A stretch of 64,000 bases of DNA from Brachynemurus nebulosus (GCA_035578155.1 JAPWDM010000003.1:23214916-23278915), one strand, 5' to 3'. Counted from the stretch's first letter, positions 1 through 13,151 are shown. Numbers and translations: made by a program. Notes: generated by a model not told the origin, from the sequence alone.

Positions 1-920
1 TAAGAATCCGAGGCGCCAAAAATAACAATCACGTTCCTCAGTACGTAATATACTATTAAATTTATCAAATGATATGTATTCTAATGAGTTGAATTTTTAA
101 TTGATAGCTACCTAATTTAAAACTGTTTTCAATGTTATAGTAATAATGGATACGCTAATGTAAGAAAATTTAATTTTATTGTTAAATAGCAAGTAAATTA
201 TTGTGATAATTGATCAATCTGTTAATATACTGGTTTATATTACTGTATAATTCCAACGTTTTAAATTTTAACTAATGAATGATACATGTATAATGTATAC
301 ATACAAAACTACAGTCATTTCAAGAAATATGAAATTAATTTTAATTTTAAAATACTACATGTTCGTCTGACAATGAATGCGGGTATCAACGAATAAATCA
401 CATAATTTTTACAATTTAATGTTAACACATTTCTGCGTACATCTGTACCAATGACTAATACATTTAATCAACGATAAGCATCTGAAATAAAGAGTTTCAT
501 CATCTAATTTAATTCAAATTGTTTAATGTAGGAAGTTAAATGCAGTCTTTATTTTTAATAAAATTATTATCAAGGTTACTTAATTAAATTTTGGAATGTG
601 TGATAACTTTCACTTATATTTAATAATTAAATTAGACATAGATGATACTCTTTTCATAAAAATTAAAAGATAAAACAATTTAAAGCGGAATTCCACACAC
701 TAATTAGCGGCACCACTAATTAGTTGAGATTTAGTTCTGCACTACAGGTTCCTACAGAGTTTTGTAAGTTTCTACATAAAAAACAATATAAAGAGTTGGT
801 TAATGTTCCATGGCAATTTTGTTCTGATACAGACCAGTTTTAGAGGCATAAAATCTTAAAAGCGTACATAATACTAATAATAATGAAGTTTGCCATCAAT
901 TTTTCAGATATTTCTCTATA
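1..920. other. A+T-rich intergenic DNA, no gene seen
   Basis: No open frame with recognisable protein similarity, no RNA gene and no clear repeat boundary was seen. It runs up to the left end of the first CACTRAG-type element. Confidence 0.5.
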
Positions 921-1341
921 CACTAAGAAAAAATTACAGTAAAAATTACGGAGCTGCCTCCGGTAAACCAGGCTCAAGTGACCAGTCGGTAGGAAATTAT
1001 CAAGCAAAAATATAAAAAATGCCTTTCAAACATTTTTTTTACGATTCATTTGAAAATTTGTCCTGTACAGCTTAAGAATTTTTCCTATACTGCTCCGTAA
1101 AATTCGATGGGCTAGTAAAATTTCAAGTGGATACCAGGATTTCCTGTACAGCGCCGAAATTTTTATGGAGTCACAGTGTAATTTTTACTGTGCAGTCAAA
1201 TTTTACGGAGCTATAGGGTAATTTTTACTATACTCATCGTACTTTTTCCTTTGCCTGTCACTTAAATGCCCGCATTACCAGAGAGCTCCGTAATTTTTTA
1301 CTAGAAATTTCCGTAAAAATTACCGTATTTTTTTCTCAGTA
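921..1341. mobile_element. Non-autonomous TIR element, CACTRAG family, copy 1
   Basis: The left end reads CACTAAGAAAAAATTACAG. The right end, reverse-complemented, reads ACTGAGAAAAAAATACGG. Both ends run into repeats of TTTTTACGGAGCT or AGCTCCGTAATTTTT. Internal reiterations of GTAATTTTTACTGTG follow the same theme. The same sequence recurs at 5565-6612. It has no coding capacity. The superfamily is not assigned because the target duplication is unclear. Confidence 0.7.
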
Positions 1342-3588
1342 TAGTAGACATCACCCACATCACTATTTTATATTTTATTTGCACACATTGCATTATGATG
1401 TACGTGGAGGATGTGGAAAATGGTGAAATAGCTAGGATTTGAAAAGTATATATTATGTCTACGGCTAGTGATGAGAATATACAGAGTCAAAACAAAGGTC
1501 GTAGTAATATATTGACCTTGACGTTATTCTTGTACTAAGACTTTTGATCTTGGTCTTTCAGTTCCATCCATCGTAGTCTTAGTCTTGAACTTCTAAAATT
1601 AAATCTTGATCTTGAACTTGGTTCTGATCTTGTTTAAAAATATTACAAAATTCAAGACTGATCTTACTCACTCTTACATTTTTTTTATTTAAATTATGTT
1701 TCGATGAAGATTTTTTAAAAATTTTGCGCGATATGCTTGAATAGGATAATTTAAATACAAATTTGTAAATTATTCCATTCTAAATAGAACATTCCCAATT
1801 TTTCATTTATCTAATGGACAATGATGCTATGAAACTTTACGCAAGACGTAAGTGACTTTTGGAAAAAAAAATACTGAACATTATAAGATAATTTTATAAC
1901 CTGTAATGCCTCTATGGTGTCAGCATAAACGCAAGATGAAGTTCTGTTTTCCAAAAGCCATACACAAATTTTCCGGACGCACAGAATTTTTAATTTTATC
2001 TCTTAAAACGAAAATCTAAGAACTTTTACTACTGGCAGCGTCACCTTTGTATATAATTAAAAAGAATGTTCCAGAACGTTTTAGAACAACGAGGAAAATA
2101 GACAATATGTAAAAGAAAAGAATGTGAGATTTGAAAATATATAAACAACTGCACCTCAAAGTCAGGCCTAATGATTGATCAAGCAATAAGTCATCCCAGA
2201 TGTAAAATTGTTTGCATAAAATTCTATGAATAAATCGATTATTATATTTGAAAATACAACTTGATTTTTTTAGAAAATGCTGGAAAATGTATAGAAAATT
2301 ATAATGGAGGTTTCACGTCGTTAGAAACTTCACAACAGCAAACTTATAAAAGGTGATTTTTTTAATTTTTGCACTCACTTTTCAAAATAGACAAATAAGA
2401 TTCCTAGATTACAGTGATTACAATTTTAACGATTATTTCTTGACGGGTGAAAATTTAGAACATTTGAAATGTTGTACTCATCTCAATTACGTCCGACAAA
2501 GAAATATGAATATAAGTATGATTTAATAGGAGCAGCATAATTAATATATTTGTCCACGACTTTCATTAACATTATAAGACAGTGTATTGTCCGATTAAGA
2601 TAAATTATTAAGCAACCAAGTGTGTACGGTTAATGCTTAAAACAGGTTTAAAAGCCATTATTTCTGACAACGGGTAAGCACAATAATTCAGTGGAAGTCT
2701 ACACGAACATATGTATTATAAAAAATGACCCAGCAAAATTGAAATCAAAAATCAGATACTAAAATCAAAATCATATACATATATGCATATAAAATTGCAT
2801 TTATGGTTTTGTTACATAATGTAGTTAAAACCATATTACCCACAAAGTTTGATAATTAAGTATGTTGATTATAGTGAAATTCTTCTCTTACCGAATTCTC
2901 AACACTGACTATAGTTTCGTTATTCATTCTAAAAATAAAAGGTAAACAAAAAGTTTTTTACAGAATATTTTACTGTATCTCAATTAATTTTTTTTTTTGT
3001 TAAAGATATTTCACTGTACTCTACAGTTATCTGATTATTGAATCCAAAAACAGCTTAATTTATAAATTTTATTATAGTTACAAACGAATCAAAATCTACT
3101 GAAGATTAAATTCTTGATTCTTTATGATCATACATAAGATGAATTGTTTCCATCAAAATTTATAATTTAATTTTAGCCATGCAAAAAGATTAAAGAACTG
3201 ATTGCGTATATACGTCAAATTATGAAGCGGCTTCTTCAAACAATAAATTTTAGAAGCATGATTTCTTTTATTAATGAAAATATTGACTTAACTCTTTGAA
3301 AATGTAGTTAATAAAAAAAACTACAGTATTGATCAGATATGAACAGATATGAAAATCAATGTTTAAAATTTAAAAAAATATTTAAAAAAACAAAAACTGA
3401 ACAAATTCTTAACCCTTTTATTACCACTTTGCTTCTCTCGTGCACTTTCCGTAAACTATACAAAAAATTATATCTACAGTGTTTACTAAATATTTAAACT
3501 TTTAATTATATTTTCTGCTGTAAACAGTGCAAAGTTTTCAACTTTTGATGCAAAGTATAAAAAATAAACACCAAAATTTTTATTAACC
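1342..3588. other. A+T-rich intergenic DNA
   Basis: No gene seen. Around 1500-1680 there is a low-complexity stretch built from CTTGATCTTG-like units. The rest is simple A+T-rich sequence without a readable repeat boundary. Confidence 0.45.
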
Positions 3589-3596
3589 CTCTATTG

Positions 3597-4198
3597 CAGC
3601 GATTTTCAACGTGTGCTACGCGTACCCCTGGGGGTACGCAATGAGCTTCTTAGGGGTAGATGAAAACATTAATGGTAATGGCAAATACTACAAAACAATA
3701 AGATGCTTCAATTAAAAAAATTATAATTTAGAAAGGAAAATGAAAGGAAAAGAAAAGAAATTACATATTCTAAAAATTTTCATCAGCATTCTTATTCATT
3801 TAATACGCGGTTGAAAGCAGACCATAAGTTTAAAGCTTGCTTAGGCATCACGTGATTATAAGTACTGATATTTATGTTGAAACTAATTAATTATCACCTG
3901 ATGAAACTATTTTTCTTTTTTTAAAATTTCATTTTAAGATGCTCGACTTGAAACGACCACCGTAGGATTACTTATTACGAAACGATTTCGTACATTCTGA
4001 ATATTTGTAATTATTAGCTTTTGTTATTTGAGATCCTATTACCTATTATCTATAACTTCAAAAAGTATTGTAATGAAAGTAATAAATGAGAATACTGGTA
4101 ATAAGAACTTGAAGATTCCATTTTAGGGGACAGGGGGTACTCATAAAGGAAAAACCTCTTCAAGGAGTATGTGAGAGAAAAAAGGTTGGGAATCGCTG
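3597..4198. mobile_element. hAT-type MITE with 8-bp target duplication
   Basis: The left end CAGCGATTTTCAACGTGTG and the right end AAGGTTGGGAATCGCTG form terminal inverted repeats of the CAG..CTG hAT type. They are flanked by identical 8-bp direct repeats CTCTATTG at 3589-3596 and 4199-4206. Just inside the left end is a GGGGTACGC-type motif. The element is 602 bp with no transposase frame, so it is non-autonomous. Both the TSD length and the termini fit hAT. Confidence 0.9.
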
Positions 4199-4718
4199 CT
4201 CTATTGCATGAATTTTTTTTGACAAGCTTTCTGTTATTATGTACTTATATGTTGAACAGTAGTTATTTTCAATCGGAAACAGGATAGAGAGTTGTAAAAA
4301 TTACGCCACTAAACAATAACAACCTCTGTTACGTCATCAAGTACACTAAATAAGTTTTACACTAAAAAATGTATAACATCATTGAAGTATAAATTTCTAA
4401 ACGATTTCAAAATTTTAAATTTATAACTGAATGTAAGCTAAGACAAAAGATTGTTGATCATAAAACCATTCACCAAAGAGACGGTTTTTCAGTTTTCATA
4501 AATATTTAAACATTTTAGCCTTCTCTATATGTTTCTATACGTATATAAATCAGAAAATAATTTAGTAGATAAAACATCTACATGTATAACAATGTCCATG
4601 AAAGAGTTAACCTATAAAATTCAAATATTTATAAATTATACAATTGTTTTTTGAATTTTTAAATTTTTGCATGTTTAAATATTTAGTTTACTTTAAATAA
4701 TAATATTTTTTTAATACT

Positions 4719-4962
4719 TAACGTAAAAGCCCCCATTATGAAACGATATCTAATACTGGAAGAGTTTTGACATTTACATATTAATGAAGTTATTTCTGAA
4801 AGAAACGTCTGATAACAAAAATTATTATTAATAGCATGACTGTTTCTCAATTTAAATTCACCTCACATTTAATGTTTCCTTACTTAATTAAAGAAATAAA
4901 TATGTAAATGTCAAAACTGTTCCAGTATTAGATACCGTTCCATAATGGGGGCTTTTACGTTA
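4719..4962. mobile_element. MITE with about 60-bp terminal inverted repeats, TA target
   Basis: The left arm begins TA then ACGTAAAAGCCCCCATTA. The right arm is its reverse complement over about 60 bp with only a few mismatches, ending at the TA at 4961-4962. A TA duplication and long TIRs suggest a Tc1/mariner-type non-autonomous element. The interior (about 110 bp) is A+T-rich and non-coding. Confidence 0.85.
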
Positions 4963-5564
4963 TATACATAGACAATAAAATGTACAGAATTATTTAATTC
5001 GTGAAAAAAAAATTATATAGTGTCTTGAAGGACAAATTTTTTTGTATTGTAATGTTACAGAGGGGCTACATGTATGTAAGTAAATAACTTTTGTGGGTGG
5101 ATGATATATTATTGATTGTGATTCGTTAATGTATTATAAATATTACAAATAAAGTACATTCAAATCTGTGATATAAAAAAATTGGACACTGCCAACATTA
5201 TTTCGTATGTTCAAAAAATTTTTAAATACTGAATTTTGCTTCCGAGACTGCTAATGTAACGGCAGCATTATAATCACTTCTGAAATATAAAATTTCTTTC
5301 CCTCAAGGATGATAATTTTCACGTTTTACCTTTTAGAACTTCCTGACAAATTTCGATTTCATGTCAGCCCGTCTGTCTATCCGTCTGTGTATCCAAAGAT
5401 CCCACCAAGTGACATAACTTCGTTCGATCGTTTTTGATGATTCATCGCAATCGAAATAATAACACTGTGAAATTCCATTAATTTTATCGGTATCTTACAT
5501 ACTATCAGTGCCGTTTACTCAAATTATGAGACTATTTGGGGATTGTACCATATATGGTTTTCTA
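4963..5564. other. A+T-rich intergenic DNA with a short GTCTGTC-rich patch
   Basis: No gene seen. At about 5360-5400 there is a CCGTCTGTC-type patch. It resembles the GACA-rich tails of the retroposon-like repeats elsewhere in the window, here in reverse orientation. Confidence 0.4.
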
Positions 5565-6612
5565 CACTGAGAAAAAATTACAGTAAAAATTACGGAGCTG
5601 CCTCCGGTAAACCAGGCGCAAGTGACCAGTCGGTAGGAAATTATCAAGCAAAAATATAAAAAATGCCTTCCAAACATTATTTTTTACGATTCATTTGAAA
5701 ATTTTTCCTGTAGAGCTTAAGAATTTTTCCTATACAACTCCGTAAAATTCGATGGGCTAGTAAAATTTCAAGTGGATACCAGGAAAATTTACTCAATTTT
5801 TGTAAAATTATACTAGACATTGAAGAATTTTTACGAAGCTACAGTGTAATTTTTACTAAGCTAGCCGATAGACGCTATTTGTTATCTCTATTTTCTCCTT
5901 GAAACCTGTCTTTCAGCATCTCTCTCACACAAGCATCACACATAACTGACGATGAACAGGCCGCACCAAGGTCATTTTGAATACCTAACTCACCAGCAGT
6001 CCGACCGTTACCAGTTTAGTAGCAGTGGAGCCATGTTAGTGAGTGGATGTGTACCAGGAGTGTTATCATTTTTTTTCTGTGTTTTTTTTTTTATAATAAA
6101 CTATTTAATGGACTTTACATTTAAAACAAAGAATTGTTATTTGTGTTTCATGAAAATCGCATTATTTTATTATTGATAAAGAACTAATAATTAAGACATA
6201 ACAATTAAGATTTTTATATGTATTGATGTTTATTGAAACATGTTTTTCCACAAATAATAAAAAATCACAGAACATTTTTTCAATATTAATAATTTGATTT
6301 TAATCCTTACCCTTCTATCAATATCTTTTTAAACTATTTTAATTAAATTATTTATTAATAAATAAAAAAAAAAAAAAAAAAAACTTATAAATAATACAGT
6401 AAGAGAGTAGAATTTTTCCTGTACAGCGCCGAAATTTTTACGGAGTCGCAGTGTAATTTTTACTGTGCAGTCAAATTTTACGGAGCCATACGGTAATTTT
6501 TACTATACTCATCGTACTTTTTCCTTTGCCTGTCACTTATGCCCGCATTACCAGAGAGCTCCGTAATTTTTTACTAGAAATTTCCGTAAAAATTACCCTT
6601 TTTTTTTCAGTG
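5565..6612. mobile_element. TIR element, CACTRAG family, longer copy 2
   Basis: The left end CACTGAGAAAAAATTACAG and the right end ..TTTTTTTCAGTG are inverted repeats. The first 215 bp and the last 200 bp match the copy at 921-1341 closely. Between them lie about 600 bp absent from that copy, including a less A+T-rich stretch (5880-6060) and a poly(A) run at 6365-6382. A 74-codon frame (5952-6176) starts in this interior. It ends in low-complexity residues and has no recognisable domain, so I do not call it a gene. Confidence 0.75.
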
Positions 6613-7591
6613 TATAAATTTCAGGAAAATCAAAGTAATGATAGTTATTATGCATGCACAAATTGATATATAGTCCATTTCACTTAAATTTAACCATGCT
6701 TCATCACTTATGAATTTAAATAATTTCCGTTTTCTTGGCTTTATCTCTTTCATTATTGCATTTACGTAAATTTTAAATTTGCAATTTGTTTCTGGAAAAG
6801 AATAGAAGACTGATTTGTTTCGAATATAAGAATTATTGATTTTTTTAACGATGACTCATGATTAATTGTATTTGAAATAGGGTATAATAAAAATATTATA
6901 TTATCTTAATAAAATATAGTCTGGCCTTCTGAAAACAAAAATTTAACAATTGGAAAAGAAATAACTATTCTAGGTCCTTATACCTAAAATACGTCTTTTT
7001 TAAAGCTACTTCTCACATTTTATGTTTTTAGTCTTAATTGAGTTTTCCTAAACCCTGTTTACTGAATATATTTTAAGAGCAATGTTCTGATTACTGGCAA
7101 TTAATTATAGATACATTTATTTCAGATTATTATAAAAATAGCTTAAAATGATCAAAGTAGTGAAAACTTGAAAGTGAATATCAAAAATATGTGAATATCA
7201 CTTTCGTTTTCTAACTCAAAATCAAAATTATCGTATAAAATATTAAGATATGAAGATAGAAGAATCGTAAACAAATAAATTTGTACACAAGTATAAAGAT
7301 TTTCTGTAATAATTCATCTGGCTATTGCAAAATCAATAAAATTAATAAATATAAGTTTTTGTGGCAAATATCAACAAACAACGAACGTTACGTCAAAATA
7401 TATCTTAACAGACATCTGGTAGCAAAAAGGATTATTTATAAAACAGAGGAAAACATTAAAATCTTGTCATCGCTACATATATTAATGTATGTATAATATA
7501 AAACAAAAATAAGTACAAGATATTTCAAAAATTATCGATCACAGAATAGGTTTTGAATTATATAAGTTATAAGCTTACTGAATTTTGCCAC
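6613..7591. other. A+T-rich intergenic DNA
   Basis: No gene or clear repeat recognised. The small open frame at 7281-7496 has no protein-like features. Confidence 0.45.
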
Positions 7592-7594
7592 TTA

Positions 7595-8645
7595 AGGGCC
7601 TTTTAGACGGTCATATCAGTTCTCGGTTCAGTTTCAGTTTCAGTCGAACTGTCAGTTTTTCCTATGTGTAAAAACTAAAATCTGAAAGGAGAACTGAAAC
7701 GGAGACTGAGAACTGACAGGATGGACAGACCAATTTGTTTCATTTCAGTTCTTAAAATTCCTATGTATAAACAAGCGCGTCATGCCTCAATCCGTTCGCT
7801 CACGTCAGTTTTCTTGAAAATCTGACAAAGTGCACATTTTATATAGGCAACTGTCGCTATGTCCAACAAGGATTACGATTTTGTTGTCGAATTTATTGAA
7901 ATTTATAAAACCTTACCGAGTTCATGGAATAAAACAGATATACGTTCCCACAATGTAAATATTAGGGAAGCTGCCTACGCTCTTCTATTAAAGAAATATA
8001 AAGAATACGATGGTAAATCGCTATGGTAAAATCTAAAATAAATAGCCTACGCTCAACGTACAACAAAGAACTTAAGAAAGTTAAGGACAATGAAAGAGGT
8101 AGAGCAGGAACTGGGGAAGTATACAAACCATCACTATCGTATTATGATCTCCTTTCGTTCGTCAGCGACCAACAGCCGACTGTAAAAAGTGTTAATAATA
8201 TGGACAGCGAGGATGAAAATCAGGAAGGAATAGTAGATACGTATCCTTATTCATTCGTAAATAATTCAACCAATCACATGGTTTTAAAGGAAGTTCCTTC
8301 ATTAAATTTATATGCGACAATGAATTTCTTTTAAGAAGCCAAGGTTTCCTCCACTAGCTTCTTTTCTTCCGCTCTTTCTTCAGCATCAAAGCTAACGCTA
8401 CTGCAGTGAAATAGTCCATGACTTATTATATTAGCACTTTTAAATTAGTATAAGAATATAAGTTGAAGACTTTTAAAGCGAAACACTTTGTTTAGAGTAA
8501 CTCAGATTATATAAAGAACTGAAACGACTGAGAACAGTGAGAACTGAACGGACCGTGTAAAAACAAACCTTCTTCCGAACTGAAATGAAACGAGAACGGA
8601 AACTGAAACTGAACTGAGAACTGATATGACCGTCTAAAAGGCCCT
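7595..8645. mobile_element. PIF/Harbinger-like element with MADF cargo
   Basis: The ends are AGGGCCTTTTAGACGG and its exact reverse complement. Subterminal sequences are rich in CAGTTTCAGTT-like units. The direct repeat TTA flanks both ends (7592-7594 and 8646-8648). A 3-bp TTA target is characteristic of PIF/Harbinger. The element is 1051 bp and lacks a DDE transposase frame. It carries only a frameshifted MADF-domain gene, the type of accessory DNA-binding protein found in this superfamily. Confidence 0.85.
7859..8334 (+). pseudogene. MADF-domain (Adf-1-like) accessory protein, frameshifted
   Basis: The first frame opens with ATG at 7859 (MSNKDYDFVVEFIEIYKT) and contains the MADF signature FIEIYKTLPSSWN..REAAYALLLKKY. 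It ends at TAA 8027-8029. The domain continues at once in another frame from 8020 (MVKSKINSLRSTYNKELKK), followed by an acidic linker and a stop at 8332-8334. Read together this is a complete N-terminal MADF domain of about 85 residues with a short tail and one frameshift between its two halves. MADF proteins bind DNA, and in PIF/Harbinger elements the second gene helps the transposase bind DNA. The position inside the TTA-flanked element supports that role. A sequencing error could mimic the frameshift. Confidence 0.85.
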
Positions 8646-8817
8646 TTAAAGCGGTATTCTAGCGTAGAGAACCTACCGTATTAAAATGGCCATCATTTTT
8701 AAATTTCTTTTTAGGAACATATTTTTAAAGACCTATACGTATACTTTTAGAAAATGAAACAGAAAAAAAATAAAATTTTTCAAAATCCTACACTAAAAAA
8801 ATACTACTTTAAAATAG

Positions 8818-9057
8818 ACAGTATTGGCGGCGCAAAGATAATACGCATACCTCTAGTGGTATAATTAGAAACTGTATCAAGTAAAAAATGTACGTATACG
8901 TTTAATTGTCATTAAAATATGTATTATATGTATAAATTATGTGCGGGTTACTAGATTTTAGATGGACAGTTAAACATAAAAGTATATTTTTACTTGATGC
9001 AGCTTCTAATTTTATCAACAGAGACACGAATTAGAATCTTTGCGTCACCAATATTGT
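8818..9057. repeat. Imperfect foldback element
   Basis: The left end ACAGTATTGGCGGCGCAAAG matches the reverse complement of the right end (CTTTGCGTCACCAATATTGT). Further inside, TAGAAACTGTATCAAGTAAA pairs with the TTTACTTGATGCAGCTTCTA region. The element is about 240 bp and almost wholly self-complementary with many mismatches. It is an old foldback MITE; no target duplication was identified. Confidence 0.65.
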
Positions 9058-9327
9058 TGATTTTCCTCTTGTGAAAACATAAAAAGCTGAAAGAGGAGAG
9101 AATATCCACATCTGGTGTTAAATTTGACAAAAAATGGCGAAGAAGTTAAATATTAGAAAAAAGAAATTAAATGCTCTCTAATGGTACTCATTTCTAAAAA
9201 AAAAAAATCGAAGCTAATCCCCATAAGTTACTGTGTTATACATCAAGGGATTAAAAAGTGTGAGTTTTAATCCGAGTGTGAAGTTTGTTGCCAGAGTGCC
9301 TATAAAGGCCCGAGAACAACAAATACC
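9058..9327. other. Intergenic DNA
   Basis: No gene or clear repeat structure recognised. Confidence 0.4.
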
Positions 9328-9460
9328 CCTGTCGCAGCATCCTGCATAACATAGCGAATTTCCATTTACAAAAGTACGTTTTTCTCGGAAACTAGTTGAT
9401 ATAGAGTAATTGTAAATAAAAAACCTTTTTTATGTGATTTTTCCACCTCATTCCGCCAAA
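9328..9460 (+). repeat. Fragment D of the (TA)n-bearing repeat family
   Basis: It begins with AATACCCCTGTCGCAGCATC, then ACATAGCGAATTTCC and TTTTTCTCGGAAACTAGTTG, as in the copies at 48482 and 34735-35262. Similarity decays after the CCTTTTTTATGTGATTTTT segment. Only one end of the repeat is present. Confidence 0.75.
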
Positions 9461-9917
9461 TTTTTTTAACGAAAAATGCCCAAAAAACCGTAAACATTTT
9501 CACGAAATTTCTTAATAATAAGATGTTTCGTTCTTGAGTTATCGTGCGGATATTTAGTAAACATATATATTTTTAATGATAAGTGGAAAGTCAATCTATC
9601 ACTCAATGACAAAATTACGGTTTTTTGAGGTATTTAAGCTTGAAAAGAATAAGTCATTAAAGTATGTAAATTGAAGATTTTTTTTAGTTTCAGAATAAAT
9701 CAATCTTGCACCAACAAATTCAAAAAATCATTTTATTTAAAAGCAATGTTTTACATAAATATGAGTCAACATATAAGTTGTTTGAGTTTAATGACGTCAC
9801 ATGCGGTCTACTTCGTAATTGACGTTTGCGATTAGGTGAAAAATAAGTTAAAAATAATTATTTTAATTTAATAAAATAAAATATATTTTTGATTATTTTA
9901 AAATAAAATAACTGAAC

Positions 9918-10849
9918 TTTCACCGTTACAAATAAGAGGGCTCTGATTCAAAAAATTAATGCACGTTAAATATTTTTTTATGGTTTTTCACGGTATAAAT
10001 ATTTAATTTCTGAAGTACAGCCACATTTAACAAAAATTATGGAATAAAAATAATCAGTCACCATGTTAGAAATTCTTGTTTTTATAATTATACTAGCTGT
10101 ACCCGCGTCGTCGTTCACGCGACGCATTGTCATAAACTCAATGAGAAGTATGTAAGTGTAATAATTATACAGAACTTGCATAGAACAATAATTTTTGCGT
10201 AATGCATGCACATACTTAAAATGGTTTTTCTATTTTCCCGTGGGAATCAGGTATTTTCCCGGAGTAAAAAGTATCTTAAATGTTGACCCAAGTAATAAGT
10301 TATTACCACACCGAATTTCATCAAAATCCGTTAAATAGTTTTTGCGTAATGTGTGCAATGTTTAAAATGGTTTTTGTATTTTTTGTATTTTCCCGTGGGA
10401 ATGAGACATTTTCTTGGAGTAAAAAGTGTATTAGATGTTGACTCAGGTAATAAGTTATCACCACACCAAATTTTATTAAAATCCGTCCAATAGTTTTTGC
10501 CCAATTTGTGCACATGTTCAAAATGGTTTTTCCATTTTCCCGTGGGAATGAGAAATTTTCCCGGAGTAAAAAGTATTTTAGATGTTGACCCAGGTAATAA
10601 GTTATCATCACACCAAATTTCATTAAAATCCGTCCAATAGCTTTTGCGTGATTCGTGAACAGACAGACAAACAGACAAAAATTCTAAAAATCGCTGTTTT
10701 GGTATCTACATCGATAACTATTTACAGTACCAGTACAATTTTCGAAAAATATTCCATGTACAGAAATGGTCTCGTTACTATTTTATTATATGTATAGATA
10801 ATGTATGTTAATTTTTTGAATGCGTGCCCTCTGGTCTGTAACGGTGAAA
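9918..10849. mobile_element. TIR element, interrupted by a retroposon-like repeat
   Basis: The left end TTTCACCGTTACAAATAAG and the reverse complement of the right end (TTTCACCGTTACAGACCAG) form TIRs. The similarity extends through GAGGGC..CTGATTCAAAAAATTAA for about 45 bp. The interior is largely occupied by the repeat at 10091-10798. A directly oriented copy of the same terminus lies at 11354-11450. Confidence 0.7.
10091..10798. repeat. Retroposon-like repeat with internal tandem array
   Basis: It starts TACTAGCTGTACCCGCGTCG and ends ..TTTTATTATATGTATAGATA. Between them are about three tandem units of 146-156 bp (unit starts near 10190, 10337 and 10492). Each contains TTTTCCCGTGGGAATGAG, GGAGTAAAAAGT, GTTGACCCAGGTAATAAG and AAAATCCGTCCAATAG. 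The array is followed by a GACAGACAAACAGAC tract. A single-unit copy lies at 58431-58853. The minus-strand open frames seen here only reflect the array. The class (LINE tail, SINE or Helitron) is not settled. Confidence 0.75.
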
Positions 10850-11353
10850 GCTTCATTAGCTAATATTGGCTAATAAAATTTTCGTCCTGAACACCACCTA
10901 TGCTAAATAAAGTCCGTACCTCAGGACAGCTACGCGACGTTCGCGCCTCGAAAAATTTTTTTTTTAAATCAACTTCTAAATAACATGTGATAGCTTAAAA
11001 AATTGCCCTTTAAATGCCCTTTCCGAATATAAAATTGCCTTAGCTTTTAACAATAATAAGTTATCATTATATATAATATTTAAACATTTTGACACATAAA
11101 TTAGCATTAAAACCATAAAAAATTTTTTTTTCATCAAAATAATTTTTTCTAATATTTTTAAATTTGCCCCATTGAAGCGCGGAATTATTTTTTGATTTAA
11201 TTATATAATTTTGGAAATCTTACAAAACGACACAAATACGATCCAGTACGCTAGGTAATTGCCCTCTATTAGTAGGTTTTAAAAAAAATTTTTTTTGTTA
11301 GTTTAACTATGGAAGGTAGATAGATATAATTTTAACGTTAGCTGACCTAACTT
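10850..11353. other. Intergenic DNA between transposon ends
   Basis: No gene seen. It includes a short GC-richer patch (10915-10950, CTACGCGACGTTCGCGCC) and remnants rich in TTTAAATGCCCTTT. Confidence 0.4.
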
Positions 11354-11450
11354 GCACCGTTACAAACCAGAGGGCTCTGATTCAAAAAATTAATGCACGT
11401 AAAAATTTTTTTCATGGTTTTTCGCACTGTATTCTTTCCAGATTAAATTA
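11354..11450. repeat. Second terminus of the CACCGTTACA element family
   Basis: CACCGTTACAAACCAGAGGG followed by CTCTGATTCAAAAAATTAA matches 9921-9970 in the same orientation. The matching right end was not found with confidence. An indistinct GGTAACGG at about 11710 may be what remains of it. Confidence 0.6.
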
Positions 11451-11813
11451 AATGAATTTTTTTTTTAAATATTTAATTTATTTTCAAATTATTTTAAGAG
11501 AACCTTTGATGAAAAATGACGAAATATTTATGTGTTATACCCGGCAGAAAATGAACTGAGAAAATGGATCAGTCTGTCATTTTGAAGGTAAGGTGGATAT
11601 CTGTCAAATACATGTATCTTATGAACCATGAAGATTTGCTTCAAAAAATTGTACCGAAAATTCAAAATCTACTGTAATAATAAAATAAAAAAATCAAAAA
11701 AAAAATCTGTGCCGGTAACGGCAAAATTACCACTTTTTTTACCCAGAATGTCATTATATTATATATAGATAATCCATATGAAATATCTCAGTAATGCGGT
11801 GATTGTATACAAC

Positions 11814-11921
<108 letters not shown>

Positions 11922-12167
11922 CGAGAACGAACCGTACCGATCATGGAACGTAAGTGTGAATGTAATAGGATTTTACTGGATCGAGACTGGACTGGGAATG
12001 GACTGTGACTGGCACGATAATGTGAATCAACGCTAAATGTATACATATTGTGTCGAATATGTACTTACTGTTAGAATGTGAGTAACTTCACACTTTATAT
12101 ATGTAGGTACTTAGAATGTACATATACCTTCACACTTTATATAAGAAAAAATCACAGTCTAACTAAG

Positions 12168-12696
<529 letters not shown>

Positions 12697-13151
12697 AATA
12701 ACACGAGGGATGAAAAAAAAACACTTTAGTCCTGTGGTGTATAATTAGTTTTTGCAATTCCGACTAATTTAAAATTATAAAAATCTGTTTATTATTTTCA
12801 ATTACCTAGCAACGCTATTTAATTTAAGTTATATTTCTGTAAATTCTGCTTGCTAATAATTGTTTTAAAAGCGGGAGCAAAATAATTTTTTAGTCCCTTG
12901 GGACTAAAAGTGGCAATTTACTCCCTATTATGAAGGATAAAATCATGTCTTTTAGTCCCAGAATTGTAAAAAAATATCAGGTAAGTCCATAAGTTCGTGC
13001 GTATTAATAACAAGCATGGAATTCACTATGACTCATTTACTAAAACAATACAATTTTGAACCTGTCGAAACTTGTCACCGTTTGACTAACATATTATTCA
13101 GTTCATCACCAACTTCCGTAAATATCGAACGCATTTTAGTACCCATAGAAG
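12697..13151. other. Intergenic DNA with TTTTAGTCCC motifs
   Basis: No gene seen. ACTTTAGTCC, TTTTAGTCCCTTGGGACTAA and CTTTTAGTCCCAG recur between 12720 and 12965. A related run occurs near 29775-29850, suggesting a decayed element. Confidence 0.4.

Noticed and set aside
5952..6176. 74-codon ATG frame inside the CACTGAG element
   Set aside because: The first 35 residues look varied, but the rest is low complexity and the shorter copy at 921-1341 lacks the region; there is no recognisable domain.
10321..10678. Two overlapping minus-strand frames of 100-115 codons
   Set aside because: They arise because a noncoding unit of about 150 bp is tandemly repeated; the single-unit copy at 58431 has no such frame.
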